Positions 1-11,068 of a DNA stretch of 64,000 bases are shown here, piece by piece. The stretch comes from Cavenderia fasciculata. Its lineage: Eukaryota > Evosea > Eumycetozoa > Acytosteliales > Cavenderiaceae. The stretch's first letter is position 1. Every line of letters begins with the position of its first letter. Under the pieces are notes generated by a model. It saw only the letters and a program-made list of their open reading frames with translations. It was not told the DNA's origin and did not search any database. The position numbers were made by a program, and so were the translations under genes. The stretch covers positions 124,001 to 188,000 of the forward strand of contig NW_004457723.1 of assembly GCF_000203815.1 (NCBI RefSeq), written 5' to 3'.

Positions 1-1316
1 AATTCTCCTTCATACACTCCAAATCCTTGTTTGACTACGAATCCCTTGACGCAATCACCGTCTTCCCAGTGACCTTCGACAAGCATATCATTTGAAAACC
101 ATCGACCATTACCTGTTGGCACGCCATCCACCCAAGTACACTCAAACACTTGCTTGGTACTGACTAATCTACCAGGTCCGTGACGCAGACCGTTTTTATG
201 GACACCTTCAAATATAGTACCATCGGTATATGCGACACGACCCTTTCCATGCCAATCGTCACCTAGAAACTCTCCATTGTATTCGAGTTGAACGTCTTTA
301 CGTACTTCGTGTCCACGTACCAGATTGTCATTGACCCATTCACCACGAATTTCAAGTTCTTTGGTTAGATGCACACCGTAACCGTGACGTTTACCATTCT
401 TCCATTCACCGTCATGTGACAGTCCGTCTCGACGTTGGTATACACCCAATCCTTCCATTTGGTCATTTGCCCAGAACCCATCGTAACTCGATCCATCAGC
501 CCAAATGAATCTACCTGCCCCATGACGCTTTCCATCTACAAACTCGCCAACATACACCTCACCCGATGCAGTCTCGTATTCTCCAGGTCCCTGTGGTACA
601 CCAGTATCACTCAATCCACCTTTATACTTTGTTCCTCTTTTACTTGTCACTTCTCCATGTTTACCAGTAATCTCTACATATTCAGCTCTTCCACTATCGT
701 TCGTCTCTTTTTCCTTTTCCTTTTCTTCTTCTTGTTTTTCTGATGGGATACCTCTTGAACTAGCAATATCTTGTGAAAGTTGTTTAAATTGTTCAGATGT
801 TTGTTGAGCTAGTTTAAACATGTCTTTGAGGTGTGGCAAGTGTTCAAGGAATGCTTGGTTTCTAGCTTCCTTTTCCGCTTGGTATGTCGAAAGTATATCG
901 TCTCGCATCTTTTCGACACTCGGTATCTTTATCTTGTACAATTCAACCAATCGATCAGATGGTTTCAATCCACGAAACTCTTCCAATGTTGTAATATTGA
1001 ATCTCTTGTCACTCTTTTCAACTCTATATTTATATATTATCTCTGCTTCTTTTATATCTTCACTAGTAGTACCAGTAGTACTATAGTATCTAATAGTATT
1101 ATTATTATTATTTACATTATTATTGATTATTCTATTGTTATTTTGAAAAGTACTATAGTAAAAAGGAGAAGATGAAGATGAAGAGGATGATGACGATAAA
1201 CTACCTCCAATCAGAGGTAATGACAATGATGATGATGCACGTCTATACACTTGTCTAGCAACAGTATTAGTAGCTGCTGCAACACAAGTACTTCTACTAA
1301 ACATCATTTGCATCAT
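1..1316 (-). CDS. MORN-repeat protein, C-terminus cut by window edge
   Basis: One open frame runs on the minus strand from an ATG at 1316 to the window edge, giving about 438 residues without a stop. The N-terminus (MMQMMFSRSTCVAAATN, then Arg- and Ser-rich) is basic, hydroxylated and free of acidic residues, which suggests a mitochondrial presequence. A low-complexity Ser/Asn stretch and a helical charged segment follow. From about residue 235 there are successive MORN-type units such as YVGEFVDGKRHGAGRF and HDGEWKNGKRHGYGVH, at least seven before the edge. MORN repeats usually bind membranes or serve as scaffolds; no enzyme domain is visible in the part present. The ATG is the first in frame and the DNA upstream is AT-rich. 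Family assignment is firm; mitochondrial location is inferred. Confidence 0.85.
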   Translation of the reverse strand, partial: MMQMMFSRSTCVAAATNTVARQVYRRASSSLSLPLIGGSLSSSSSSSSSSPFYYSTFQNNNRIINNNVNNNNNTIRYYSTTGTTSEDIKEAEIIYKYRVEKSDKRFNITTLEEFRGLKPSDRLVELYKIKIPSVEKMRDDILSTYQAEKEARNQAFLEHLPHLKDMFKLAQQTSEQFKQLSQDIASSRGIPSEKQEEEKEKEKETNDSGRAEYVEITGKHGEVTSKRGTKYKGGLSDTGVPQGPGEYETASGEVYVGEFVDGKRHGAGRFIWADGSSYDGFWANDQMEGLGVYQRRDGLSHDGEWKNGKRHGYGVHLTKELEIRGEWVNDNLVRGHEVRKDVQLEYNGEFLGDDWHGKGRVAYTDGTIFEGVHKNGLRHGPGRLVSTKQVFECTWVDGVPTGNGRWFSNDMLVEGHWEDGDCVKGFVVKQGFGVYEGE

Positions 1317-1547
1317 GATGATGATTATATGTATTTATTTATTATCTTTTTTTGAAAAGATAGGTAATTTTCGAAAATGAGAGTTCCCTCGTTTTTTTCA
1401 TGTGTGGTTTGGGTTTTGCGAACTTGGTTCAAATCATTTAAGATCTTCATTCAGCTCACATCTTGTCTTGTTTATTTATTTATTTATTTATTTATTAATA
1501 ATAGTAATCGATCGATCGATCACAAAGAAGAAGAAGAAGAGAAGAGG

Positions 1548-3299
1548 ATGTTTCAAAATAATAGTACTTCGAGTCAGTTGTACTCTGGTGGGTCGTCGTT
1601 GGGTAGCTTGGGGTCGGGTGCAAACAACTCGTCGGCATCATTGTCATTATCAAGTCTTGGTGGATTAAATAATAATAATAATAATACTACACCTCTACAA
1701 AGATCACAGCAGCAACAACAACCTCAACAACAACAACCACAACAACAATTATTTCAAACACAACAACTATCAAATAGTAGTTTGAACTCTCAACAACAAC
1801 AACAACAGCAATTACAACAACAACAACAACAACAACAACAAGAGAACAAACAATATATTCCAAGTAGATTCTTTGTACAAGAGAATAAGACATCTGATTT
1901 AATGTCATCGACAGATAAGAGAAAGACTGCTCCCGAGTCTATTATGACATCACCTCCATACGGTCAACAATCGTCTCCTTTGGCACCGTACGATCACTCT
2001 TTTAGAAGTGGTATCATGGCTCAAAGTCCTGCCGACTCTTTTAGATTCCGTGTTGGTGGTGGTCATGCTGCTGGTGGATATGGTGCATCTGGAGGAGGAG
2101 GAGGATACTATCCAGCAATGGTAATTAATACTTCGTCGGGTGCAACTACAACTATTGACAAGGACTATGTTCCCAAAGCATCTATATATGATGAGTCTCC
2201 AACACCGTCTGCTGCACCATCGCATTATGCCAGCAGCAGTAGTGGCAGCAATATCCAACCCTTTTCAAGTAGTCAACACCAACAACAATCGTCGTCATCA
2301 ATGTCATTCCAACCAAACCTTTCATTTTACGATGCACCCGCTTCGAGTGGTGCACAAGCAGTGTCTAGTCAACAAGCTCAGATCCAGACACTTGCACATT
2401 CTCTCCAACACCAATTGGTCAATCTCCAACAACAATCGATCATCCAACCCAACACCCCATCCATTCAATCGCAAATCCAACAAACTCAATTACAATTGAG
2501 TCAACTTCAACAACAACAACAACAATTATACCAACAACAACAACAACCAAGCACATCAACATTTTCAACATCATCACAATTTAATAATAATAATAATAAT
2601 TTACTAACTTCAACATCAAATAATAATAATAATCAAAATACATTGGGATTATTAACATCATCACAATTATATAATTCACAATCATCTCAACCACAACAAC
2701 AATCACAACAACAATTAGTACTTTATAATTCAACATCACCATATTTATCACAACCAACTGCTGATACATCTGAATTGTATTCTGACAAGTATGATAAGAG
2801 ATGGTTGACCATTTTTGGATTCCCATTGTCAGCATCTGATTTGGTATTGGATGAGATTGGATCGACAGCAACCATTGTAGAGACTAAATACCCAGCATCA
2901 AATGCCTCAAATTGGATGCACATTCAACTAGAAAACGAGTCTATAGCCAGTGACCTCTTGTCTAAAAATGGAACCATCATTGGTAATTATATGGTTGGTA
3001 TCACTCCATACAAAGATATTACCAAATCTTCCACTCCATTACCTCCTCCAAAAGTTCAACCTCCATTTAAAGAATTGGAATCTTATGTTCCATCAAGAAG
3101 GTAAGAGAAACAAAACAAAAATAATATTGTCCCTTTTTTTTTGAATTTTAATATTAATATTTATTTATTTATTTATATGTATAATATTTATAGTCCATAT
3201 GATCCATCAGAATTTTTAAATAATAGTTCATCAAATCCAACACAAGCAACCAGACCATCAATCATGTCAAAGATATCAGAATATGTTTTTGGTATTTAA
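1548..3299 (+). CDS. nup35: Nucleoporin Nup35/Nup53 (MPPN RRM domain)
   Basis: Two exons, 1548-3100 and 3194-3299, give 552 residues. The first ~410 residues are low-complexity Ser/Gln/Asn sequence with polyQ and polyN runs. The Nup53-type RRM follows at about 415-490: it opens WLTIFGFPLSASDLVL and includes NWMHIQLENES and LLSKNGTIIGNYMVGI, matching the family's FGFP, NWMHI and LSKNG..G landmarks. Exon 2 supplies the C-terminal amphipathic tail ending SKISEYVFGI, like the family's membrane-binding last helix. In yeast and animals this protein links Nup155 and Nup93-type scaffolds to the pore membrane. The frame stays open upstream to 1377, but the Met at 1548 is preferred because the upstream part looks like 5' leader. 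The disordered N-terminus is much longer than in animals. Confidence 0.92.
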
Positions 3300-3879
3300 A
3301 AAAATAATATCAAAATACAAAAGTACTGCTACAACTACCAAATTACACTGATACGAAGAGATAATCTATTGGTGTATATTATGATGTGTATAACGAACAA
3401 CAACAAATGAATGGATGATAATGAAACGAAACGAAACGAATAAACCAAACGAATAAAAATTAATCTTTGCTTGATTGAGACATAACCCAGGACCATAGTA
3501 AACTGTCATCATCATTTTGGGGGTACCTAGTTTTTGACCAAGATATTTTTTGGCCCAATCCTTGAATTTTATGACGGATTCGTTGTGCTTTCTTTTTCTT
3601 TTCTTATGGTCATCCGAAAGGGTATCAAAGCAGGAAGATGGGAGGGTGCATCCAAGCTGCTTCATTCGATTCATCGAGTGATTAAATTTTTTTATTTCAC
3701 AAACAAACAGTTGTACCAAACTGTTGCAATCTTACTGAGAGAAGGAGGAGGAGAGCTTAAAAGCTTTGAATCACCACTTTTATTCATTGTTTGTTGTTTG
3801 TTTGTTGTAACATTATTTTTATTATATATCTATATATCTATCATAAATCATAGAGATTAGTAATTAGTTAGTAGTTAAT
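3300..3879. other. Intergenic stretch with one unexplained minus-strand frame
   Basis: This 580-base gap is mostly AT-rich leader and trailer. The minus strand at 3366-3719 stays open for 117 codons and its middle (about 3480-3690) is less AT-rich than its surroundings, reading like protein (for example VIKFKDWAKKYLGQKLGTP). I do not recognise it and see no splice partners. It may be a decayed gene piece. Confidence 0.3.
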
Positions 3880-6800
3880 ATGAGTCCAACACCAAGCAAC
3901 GCATTACCAATCCCTGATTTCGCGGATGAAGCTTGTAATAATACAAGAAATGGTAAATATTATTATTATTATTATACTATCACATGACACATAGAGAGAG
4001 AGAGAGAGAGATATCTCGAAAGATAGTCTAGATTTGCTTTGATACCTCCCACACTAAAGTACAATAGGTGAGGAGAGAGCAAAGGTAGTGTCTTACGATT
4101 TGTTGGTTGATCGACCCTTTTTTTTTTTTTTAACCTCTACCCACGCGTCACTTTATTGCATACTCATACATATCTCCTTTAACTTTATATACATATATAT
4201 ATATATATATATATAGAGATTTTGGATGCAATCGACAAATATAAGATCAAGTATAATCCACAATTCATTGGTGGTATAACAGCCTATGTACCATTGTACT
4301 TTGATTTCAGTGCTGTCTTAAAGTACACCAATGAAAGAGCTGCTATTCTTCGTGCTGTAAAGACAAATATTGTCTCTATCTTGAAACAAGTTGATTCTTC
4401 TTTTGAAAAGGTATGATAGATATAGTATATAATATAGAATATAATATAATATAATCTACTTTATATTAATTTGTTAATTGTTAATTGTTTTTTAGATGGA
4501 CAATTTAAATAAAGAGAATGTGAATAGATATTTATCAAGAGTTGTTGTTACCAATACAGCAGGTAAAGCATCAACATCTAAGAAATCTACATTCTATCCA
4601 GACGGTACATTGGAGGTAGTGTCTGTGTTTGAAGATTCAATCAATTGTAGTTACTATCTAGAGAAAAAGATCGTTCAAACTTTGAATGAATTCAGACCAA
4701 CTGCTGCCAATGTTGCATCTGAAAAGATTGCTGCTTTTGTTGCTCCTGATGTTCAACAACAACCTGCAGCATCAGCAGCTGCTGTCGTTCCACAATCAAG
4801 TTCAATGTCAAGTTCAAGTTCAAGTGTTCCATCGGCATCGGCAGCAGCAGTTCCAGTTTCAACTACACCAATTAATAATGATTGTATCGTTGACCTTTCA
4901 CAACCAAATTTCCCAACTGCATCAGCCGAGACTTTGAAATTGGAGATTTTGGCATTGGCCAAGCCACTCAAGGTAGAGCCAGCCGTGTTGGGGATGGCAT
5001 TCGATATGCCCGTCTACATTGATTGGGGTAGCGTGTTGGTTGCATCAGGTGACGCTGTTCTCCGTTCCATCAAGACAAATTACGCCAATATCGTCAAACA
5101 AGTGTTGCCAGCCGTTGCCAAAGTCGATGCAGTCCGCAAACCAATGATTCGCGACTTCCTCGTGTCGTTTGTACTCCAACATACTCCAGGTAAAGCTGCT
5201 ACCTCCAAACGTGCCTATTTGACTCATGAAGGGTGTCTTGTATTGGTCATTCCATTTGAAGATTCTGTCAATTGTTCCTACTACCTTGAAAAGAAGATTA
5301 CTCAAGGTTTGAATGAATTCATTCCACCATCTGGATCACAACCATCTGCCAAGTTTGTTGCTGAGCAACCTGTAGCTGCTGCACCAGTTGCAGTTGCCGT
5401 TGCACCAGTCCAACCAGCTCAGCCATCATATGGTATTCCAGATTCATATAAACAACAACCACAACAACCTGCCTATGTACCAGTATACCAACCACAACCA
5501 GTTGTAGCCGCTCCAGTTGTCGTAGTCGCTCCACCCGCTCCAGTACCCATTGTCATTGAACCACCAAAAGAAAAGGGACGTCCCGAGATGGAATACAAAC
5601 CACAATTTGACGATATCGTGAACCAATTTGCACTTCGAGAGATTGAGGCTAACCTGTCGGCATTCAAGATTTCAGATGACCGTGACGAAGTGATTGGTGC
5701 ACCATTCTACTTGGACTGGAAGTCTGTCATGGTGTATCCATCGTCTGTCAAACAAAACACGGTCATTAGAAACATCAATATGGGTCTCTACCGTCTATGT
5801 CGTGAGCTCTACGTGTCGATCAAGTCGGCCTGTACCGACTATGCTCTCAAGGACAATATCAAGGGATACTTGAGATCTGTCACCATCCAACACGTCCAAG
5901 GTACCACTACATCCAACAAAAAGGTGGTCTATGAAGACGGACATTTGACTCTTCAAACCATCTTTGAAGATTTTGGTAATTGTGGTCTCTACTTTGACAG
6001 CAAGATTGTACAAGCCTTTTCAGCACGTCCATCTGTGCCCGTTAAAAAGACTGACCTCACTACTCTGATCAAAGAAGAGACTGCTGTTAGATTAAATGCT
6101 CATCGTCAATACAAGAATGCAAAGACTGGACAAGCACTTGGATTTGCGTGTCCTGTGGAACTTGACTTTGGCTTTTTAACGTCCAAGGGTTATGAAGGTA
6201 CCAATATGGAGGGCAACGTCATTGCCATTGCACAGGCTATCCTCGCCGACTATTTCCTCGCCATTCAAACCTTTTCCAATGATCAAATCGATCTTTTGCT
6301 AAAGGAGATTGTAAAGGTCAATTTTGTACAGGCTGCCTATGGCAAGACCATCTTTGACAAGCGTACAGTCGTCTTGGCCGATAACGGCGTACTCACCGTC
6401 CAAACCATGTTTGAAGATAGAACTGAAGGTGGAAAGACATTCCGTGAACGTTTTATCAACTCTTTCCAAGCTCGTTTGTACAAGGTTGAAATTAGAGATG
6501 TTTTGGTGCCAGCCATCAAAGAAACGATTGACCGTGCAGTCAAACATACTGAATTGAAAAAGAACCGTCTCGATGTCATTGCTGTACCATCATCTGACAG
6601 TTACTCGTCACAAGTCATTTTCGATTGGCAATTGGTTGAAAAGGAGGCACCCGAGGTACAAGTAGCCACCTACAACAATATCGTCAAGAATCTAGGTGTA
6701 GATAATACATTTGTACGTGATATCAAGAGTGCTATCATTGATACCAATACCTATGATGTTGGTAGAATCGCATTCCTCAAGACACAAAGATTTGTCTTGC

Positions 6801-8905
6801 GTCATATTATGCGTTCCAAAGAAGAGAATTACAAATACTTTGCCGACAATGGATCGTATGAATTCTACGTCTCTTATCATGACCCAGCCAACATTCGTGC
6901 CAACAAGTACAACTTGACCACCTTTTTCAAGGAGAATCTAGTCGTTGCTTTTCCATGTGCCGTTCAAGACACATTCCCATTGGTCGACGAAATCCAAGCC
7001 AAGCTTGCCAAGGATTCAGGCAAGGATGTTGCCATCAAGATCGAGTATGACCACTTTAGACAATACAGTCGTTACACTACCGACTTTGCTGCATACAAGG
7101 CTATTCAAGGTATCGTTGTCGATGTACCAAATCACGGTCTAGAAGCTATTTCTAGATTATGCAAGGATGCCATTGTTGCTAGAGAATACAAACAAAAGGT
7201 TAACAAGATTGTCATTGCCTATGATACTACTGATAGCATTAAAAAGCAACGTAAAACAACTGAACCAAATGTCATTGCTAAACTTGACTCTACCTCTGGA
7301 ACACTTACATTTACAATCAACTTTGATGAAGCACGTCGTAATGGAAAGATGTTACCATGGGAATACCAATTGGAATATGTATTGGGAACTCGTCCAATGA
7401 AGATTCAACGTGCTATTGAACGTGCTCAACCAGACCTTGATACAGCCAGCAAGACCCTATCTACCATGGTTGGCAAACCCGTCATTGTCCGTGTCGACTA
7501 TGCCTCGTTTATCACTCACCCCGAGTACCTTGTCGAGCTCGAAGAGGCTGTCTATTGCAAGGTCATCGCTTCATTCTCTCATTTCATTTCAAGTGGATGG
7601 TTTAATCACGCTCCATCGGCTGAACTCTTTACCTATGAGACTGTCAAGCAGAGTATCCAAAAACAACTTGCTACCATCACTTTCAAGATTGACCCCATCT
7701 CTAACCAATCAGAGGCCTACAAATTCTCTGTTGCCAATGGTGACCTTGTAGTCAGCATCAATCTCAAGGCTGCTATTGCCGTCCAAGTTGTGCAATGGCG
7801 TATTGAACTCGAGCGTATCTTTAAGGTACGTGATCTCAAGGCTCGTGAAGAGATTGCCAAGCGTGTCGACCTCAAGAGCTACCAAGACGAGTTGTCCAAG
7901 GTCATTGGCAAGCAAGTTCAATTGGTTGTCGACTGGGAATCAGTCCTCGCCGACTCTTTCCTTGCTGCCAATATCGATGACTATATCATGTACCTCCATT
8001 TGGTGGGAGAAGATCTCGCCGGTGAATTGTCCACCACCTATGGTCTCGGAAACGTCGTAGAATACTCTGAAGTGCAAGCTCAACTCCAAAAGATGGTCAC
8101 TCAAATCAAGATTTCTGCCAGTCGCAGCGACGGTCTTGCTATTCGCCACAATGGCACCACCCTCGAATGCGAGATTGGCGTCAGAAACATTAGAAAGTTC
8201 CTCAAGGAAGCTGAAGGTGACTTTGAAAAGTATGGTAGAAAGATTGAAAATGCACTCGGTCTCCGTCTATTGACTGTCCGTGGTTACATTAAACGTCACG
8301 AAAGCAAGTCGTTGGACGATGCCAAGACCCGTCTTGCCCAAGCCGTCGAGGTTCAAGTTGACATCAAGATTGATTGGGAGGGCGTCATCCAACAACGCAA
8401 CTTTATGGCCATTGTCAACTACAAGCGTGTACTCCAAAACATGATCGATATGGCCGATGAGCTACACCCACTCATCCAGTTGTGTCGTGAAAACTTGCAA
8501 GCCAAAAAACTCTTGCAATCTGTCCGCAACTATACCATTCGTTACGAGGACAATGACCGTATCAATGAAAGTGAATTTGCTGAAAACAAGTTTGGTGTTG
8601 ATTGGATTCGTGTAGGATACAATGCTCCACCTGTCAAGGACCATATCCTCATTCAATGTAACCTTGGGTCAATGTCCAACTCTCCCCATCGTGTTGGTAT
8701 CGAAGAAAAGACCGAATTTTTGGTCACTCCCAATCTTGCTGAAGAAAGATATCAAAAGAAGTTGGCTCGTCAAGATCGTGAAGAAGATCTCGCCTATCGT
8801 AGACAAAGAGATGCTCGTGATGATAGACAACATGATCAAATGTTGAATGAATCTAGAGAACATAATAGACAATTGGATAGAATTAATCGTAGATTAAGAT
8901 GGTAA
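3880..8905 (+). CDS. Giant protein of ~nine diverged ~150-residue modules, unknown function
   Basis: Exons 3880-3952, 4217-4410 and 4496-8905 join in frame to give 1558 residues. I recognise no known domain. A module of about 150 residues recurs roughly nine times: a helix; a strand with a pattern like PVYIDWGSVL (also PFYLDWKSVM, QVIFDWQLV, QLVVDWESVL, DIKIDWEGVI); a long helix such as AVLRSIKTNYANIVKQVL; a linker; a basic strand (GKAATSKRA); then D/EG-LTL-V-FED and, in early copies, NCSYYLEKKI.Q.LNEF. Modules 1-3 are clearly alike; 4-9 diverge but keep the order. Ala/Pro/Gln/Val linkers separate modules 1-3. The C-terminal ~65 residues are highly charged and coiled-coil-like (RQDREEDLAYRRQRD). 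There is no signal peptide or membrane segment, so it is probably cytosolic. The gene is real (long ORF, clean splicing); its function is unknown. Confidence 0.88.
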
Positions 8906-9379
8906 AAAAAACAATTAATTAAAATTAAAAAATTAAATAAAATGTACATTTATAAATTATAAATTCTATTATGTTGGTCTATTAAGGTGATTTTATTTAA
9001 CTCGGAATGTAATATTGTTTTTTTATTTTATTTCTTTTTAGAGGGGAGTTTTTGTTTGTTTTTTTTGGAAAAAAAAAATTGGTAAAACAAGGATTAAAAT
9101 ACATATGGAAAAAATGAAAATGAAGGAATTAGTGAATATATTAAAAAAACTCACGAGCGAAGCCATCTCGGGCAAAAAAAAGAACAATAAAGTGTACCTT
9201 TTTAAGTTGGATTTTTTTTTAATCCAATGGTTTTTCATCAGTAATAGGTTTTGCTAATCAGGATTTGATGGATTTTGATGAAAAATGGGTAAAAATGTAG
9301 GAAACAGTGAGTAGAACAAGAATATAATAAAAAAACTCACGAGCTAAGCCGGCTCGGGCAAAAAAACAGGCAATAAAGT
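8906..9379. repeat. Duplicated ~50-base block downstream of the tRNA gene
   Basis: No gene is visible. Two related blocks lie at about 9141-9192 and 9327-9379. Each has an A-run, then CTCACGAGC.AAGCC..CTCGGGC, another A-run and CAATAAAG. Each contains a small inverted repeat (CGAG..CTCG). Read on the minus strand, the second copy lies directly 3' of the tRNA and supplies T-runs suitable as a Pol III terminator. The first copy has no tRNA next to it, which suggests local duplication or loss of a neighbouring tRNA. Confidence 0.6.
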
Positions 9380-9452
9380 CGCTCCTAGTTGGGATCGAAC
9401 CAACGACCCTGCGGTTAACAGCCGCATGCTCTGCCTACTGAGCCATAGAAGC
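9380..9452 (-). tRNA. tRNA-Asn (anticodon GTT)
   Basis: A full cloverleaf of 73 bases including the discriminator reads on the minus strand. The acceptor arms GCTTCTA and TAGGAGC pair with one G-T wobble. The anticodon stem GCGGC/..CGCAG-type arm presents the loop TGTTAAC with anticodon GTT (Asn). The T arm contains GGTTCGATCCC, and A and B box sequences (TGGCTCAGTAGG and GGTTCGATCC) are present. There is no intron, and the CCA end is not encoded. A T7 run about 17-25 bases downstream on the minus strand can end Pol III transcription. Confidence 0.95.
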
Positions 9453-9479
9453 ACGTTTTTGGATGTTGAAAAATGGCAT

Positions 9480-10740
9480 TTATACCTATTTATACTCCCG
9501 CACCTCTCGTCAGAGTTGGAATTTTTCTGGAATAGAGAGAAAGAGATAGAAACAGAGAATTACGTATAGAGTACTATAGAACTTCACTCAATCATCAACT
9601 ATCTTCAACTATCTTTTATCAACATTACTATTTCCTTTCACACTCACTAAAAGCCACAACTAATTGCCCTGGTGTGCCCCTTGTTCAATTATTTATATCA
9701 TTATCATTATTATAAATAAGGGGCGCGAGCGAGCACAAGCACTGCCTATATCAAAGATCACCAACAAGAAAAAAAAAACAAAAAAAAAATATCTCGCTCC
9801 TTCCTCCATCTCCTTCTCTAATCAACACAATACAATAGTAAAACAGTATCGAAACAATAGGAATAATAATTAATAGGTGGAATTTAATTATTATTACAAC
9901 AATTCAATACAGTTTGAAAACAGTATTCACATTACTATTACAATTGGAAATGAACATCATCAACATCCCATCAAAACATCAATCAACATAACAATAAGAA
10001 CAACAGAACGATAAAAGATAGATAATCATGGTGTAGACATAACCACCAACCATTACTCGACACACATACATATGGATGGTGACACTGGGCACTCCCTCCA
10101 ACAGTCACGATCTGGTCACTAACCTGACAAAAGAACTATGGATCGTAACTCACAGAACCGTTCAGCCCCCCTCGATTCAACAGGTAAAGAAGCTTCCCGT
10201 CGTATTGATGAACAAATAGAGCTAATAGCTCCCACCTCTCATCACTCGACAATATCACCTGATGAAAACGAAGATAAGATGGTCAGTGCAAGATTCAAAG
10301 GTAATCTACGTCGAACAGGCCAAACTGGTTAATCAAACCCAACAGCCTCGCCAACAGCCCTACTATCGAAATAATCAAGACCCAAACACATGCCTGACAA
10401 TCCTTCGCCAGGTGCGCAAGAACATGGGGGAAACTTGCCACACCCCTCTCCCAATATCACCACCAACTATTAGCCAAAAAGCGATACATCAACAATAATC
10501 TAGTAATAATGCAATAATAATATAACAATATAATAATATAATAATAATAATATATTAATCATAATAATAATAATAAAATAATAAAATAATAATAATAATA
10601 ATAATAAAAGAATTAATATCACCCAACAACGGGGCTACAAGCCCCTTTACTAACAGAACCCCTAACTAATTTAATACAAATAAACCATAATTACTCTATT
10701 GTCCGACGACTAGAGTCCAGATTTATTAAAAAAAAAAAAA
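9480..10740 (+). mobile_element. Probable retroelement-derived sequence upstream of the tRNA gene (fossil)
   Basis: This ~1.25 kb stretch begins roughly 30-50 bases upstream of the tRNA 5' end and is unlike its surroundings: more balanced base composition, Cys-poor coding-like patches (about 10138-10500), an AAT-type simple repeat (10500-10610), and a final run of about 13 A at 10728-10740. Dictyostelid tRNA-targeting elements such as TRE5-type non-LTR elements insert at a fixed distance upstream of tRNA genes, which fits the position and the A-tail. No reverse transcriptase remains inside. The family is inferred from position and tail only; an LTR-type tRNA-targeting element is not excluded. 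It looks old and broken. Confidence 0.4.
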
Positions 10741-10875
10741 CTCCCGCGCAAAGCGAATTCTTGAGTTATTCTGAACTCTTGCTGGTATCTAAAGATTTAA
10801 TTACTAAAACATCGTCATCACCGTGTAGTTCTCTTTCAGATAGGACTTAAAAAAAAATCCCGCACGAAGCGATCA
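10728..10875. repeat. Two further copies of the A-run + CTCMCGMGC.AAGC motif
   Basis: A-run followed by CTCCCGCGCAAAGCG (about 10728-10755) and A-run followed by TCCCGCACGAAGCG (about 10849-10872) resemble the CTCACGAGCGAAGCC blocks at 9141 and 9327. The four copies sit within 1.75 kb and share the same orientation and preceding A-run. Read on the minus strand, each becomes a G/C-rich segment followed by a T-run. Confidence 0.55.
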
Positions 10876-10987
10876 AGATTGTAGTCATTGGAGTTTGATT
10901 GAGGTTGAGGAGGGTGATGTCCCAAACTGGTGGTGGAATGTTGTTGGCAGCAGAAACCTTCAGTATCTTTACTGGCAGCGTGGTCTC

Positions 10988-11068
10988 CTAGCATTGGAAG
11001 AATAAATGTTTGGAGGATTCATCTTTGCCACACGACACACAGATGGAGGCGATTATTAGATTTTCAAA
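10988..11068 (-). mobile_element. LINE fragment: reverse-transcriptase C-terminal zinc finger (zf-RVT)
   Basis: The minus-strand frame reads FENLIIASICVSCGKDES, then SKHLFFQC and a stop. The CxxCG-x(6-8)-HLFF-x-C layout is typical of the zinc-binding tail of non-LTR retrotransposon ORF2 proteins. Only this tail is left; no upstream reverse transcriptase is seen. It overlaps the last codons of the neighbouring minus-strand gene in another frame, so insertion or rearrangement probably happened at that gene's 3' end. Sequence 3' of it (10870-10987) may be the old 3' UTR and ends in the repeated G/C motif plus T-run. Confidence 0.55.

Noticed and set aside
435-1175. Plus-strand frames over the MORN gene
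   Set aside because: Low-complexity Phe/Ser antisense of the MORN coding strand.
1377-1547. N-terminal extension of the nucleoporin
   Set aside because: The upstream in-frame Met gives a Phe/Trp/Leu-rich and then Lys/Glu run unlike the family; the Met at 1548 is a better start.
1687-1908. Minus-strand Val-rich frame
   Set aside because: It is the antisense of CAA (Gln) runs in the nucleoporin gene.
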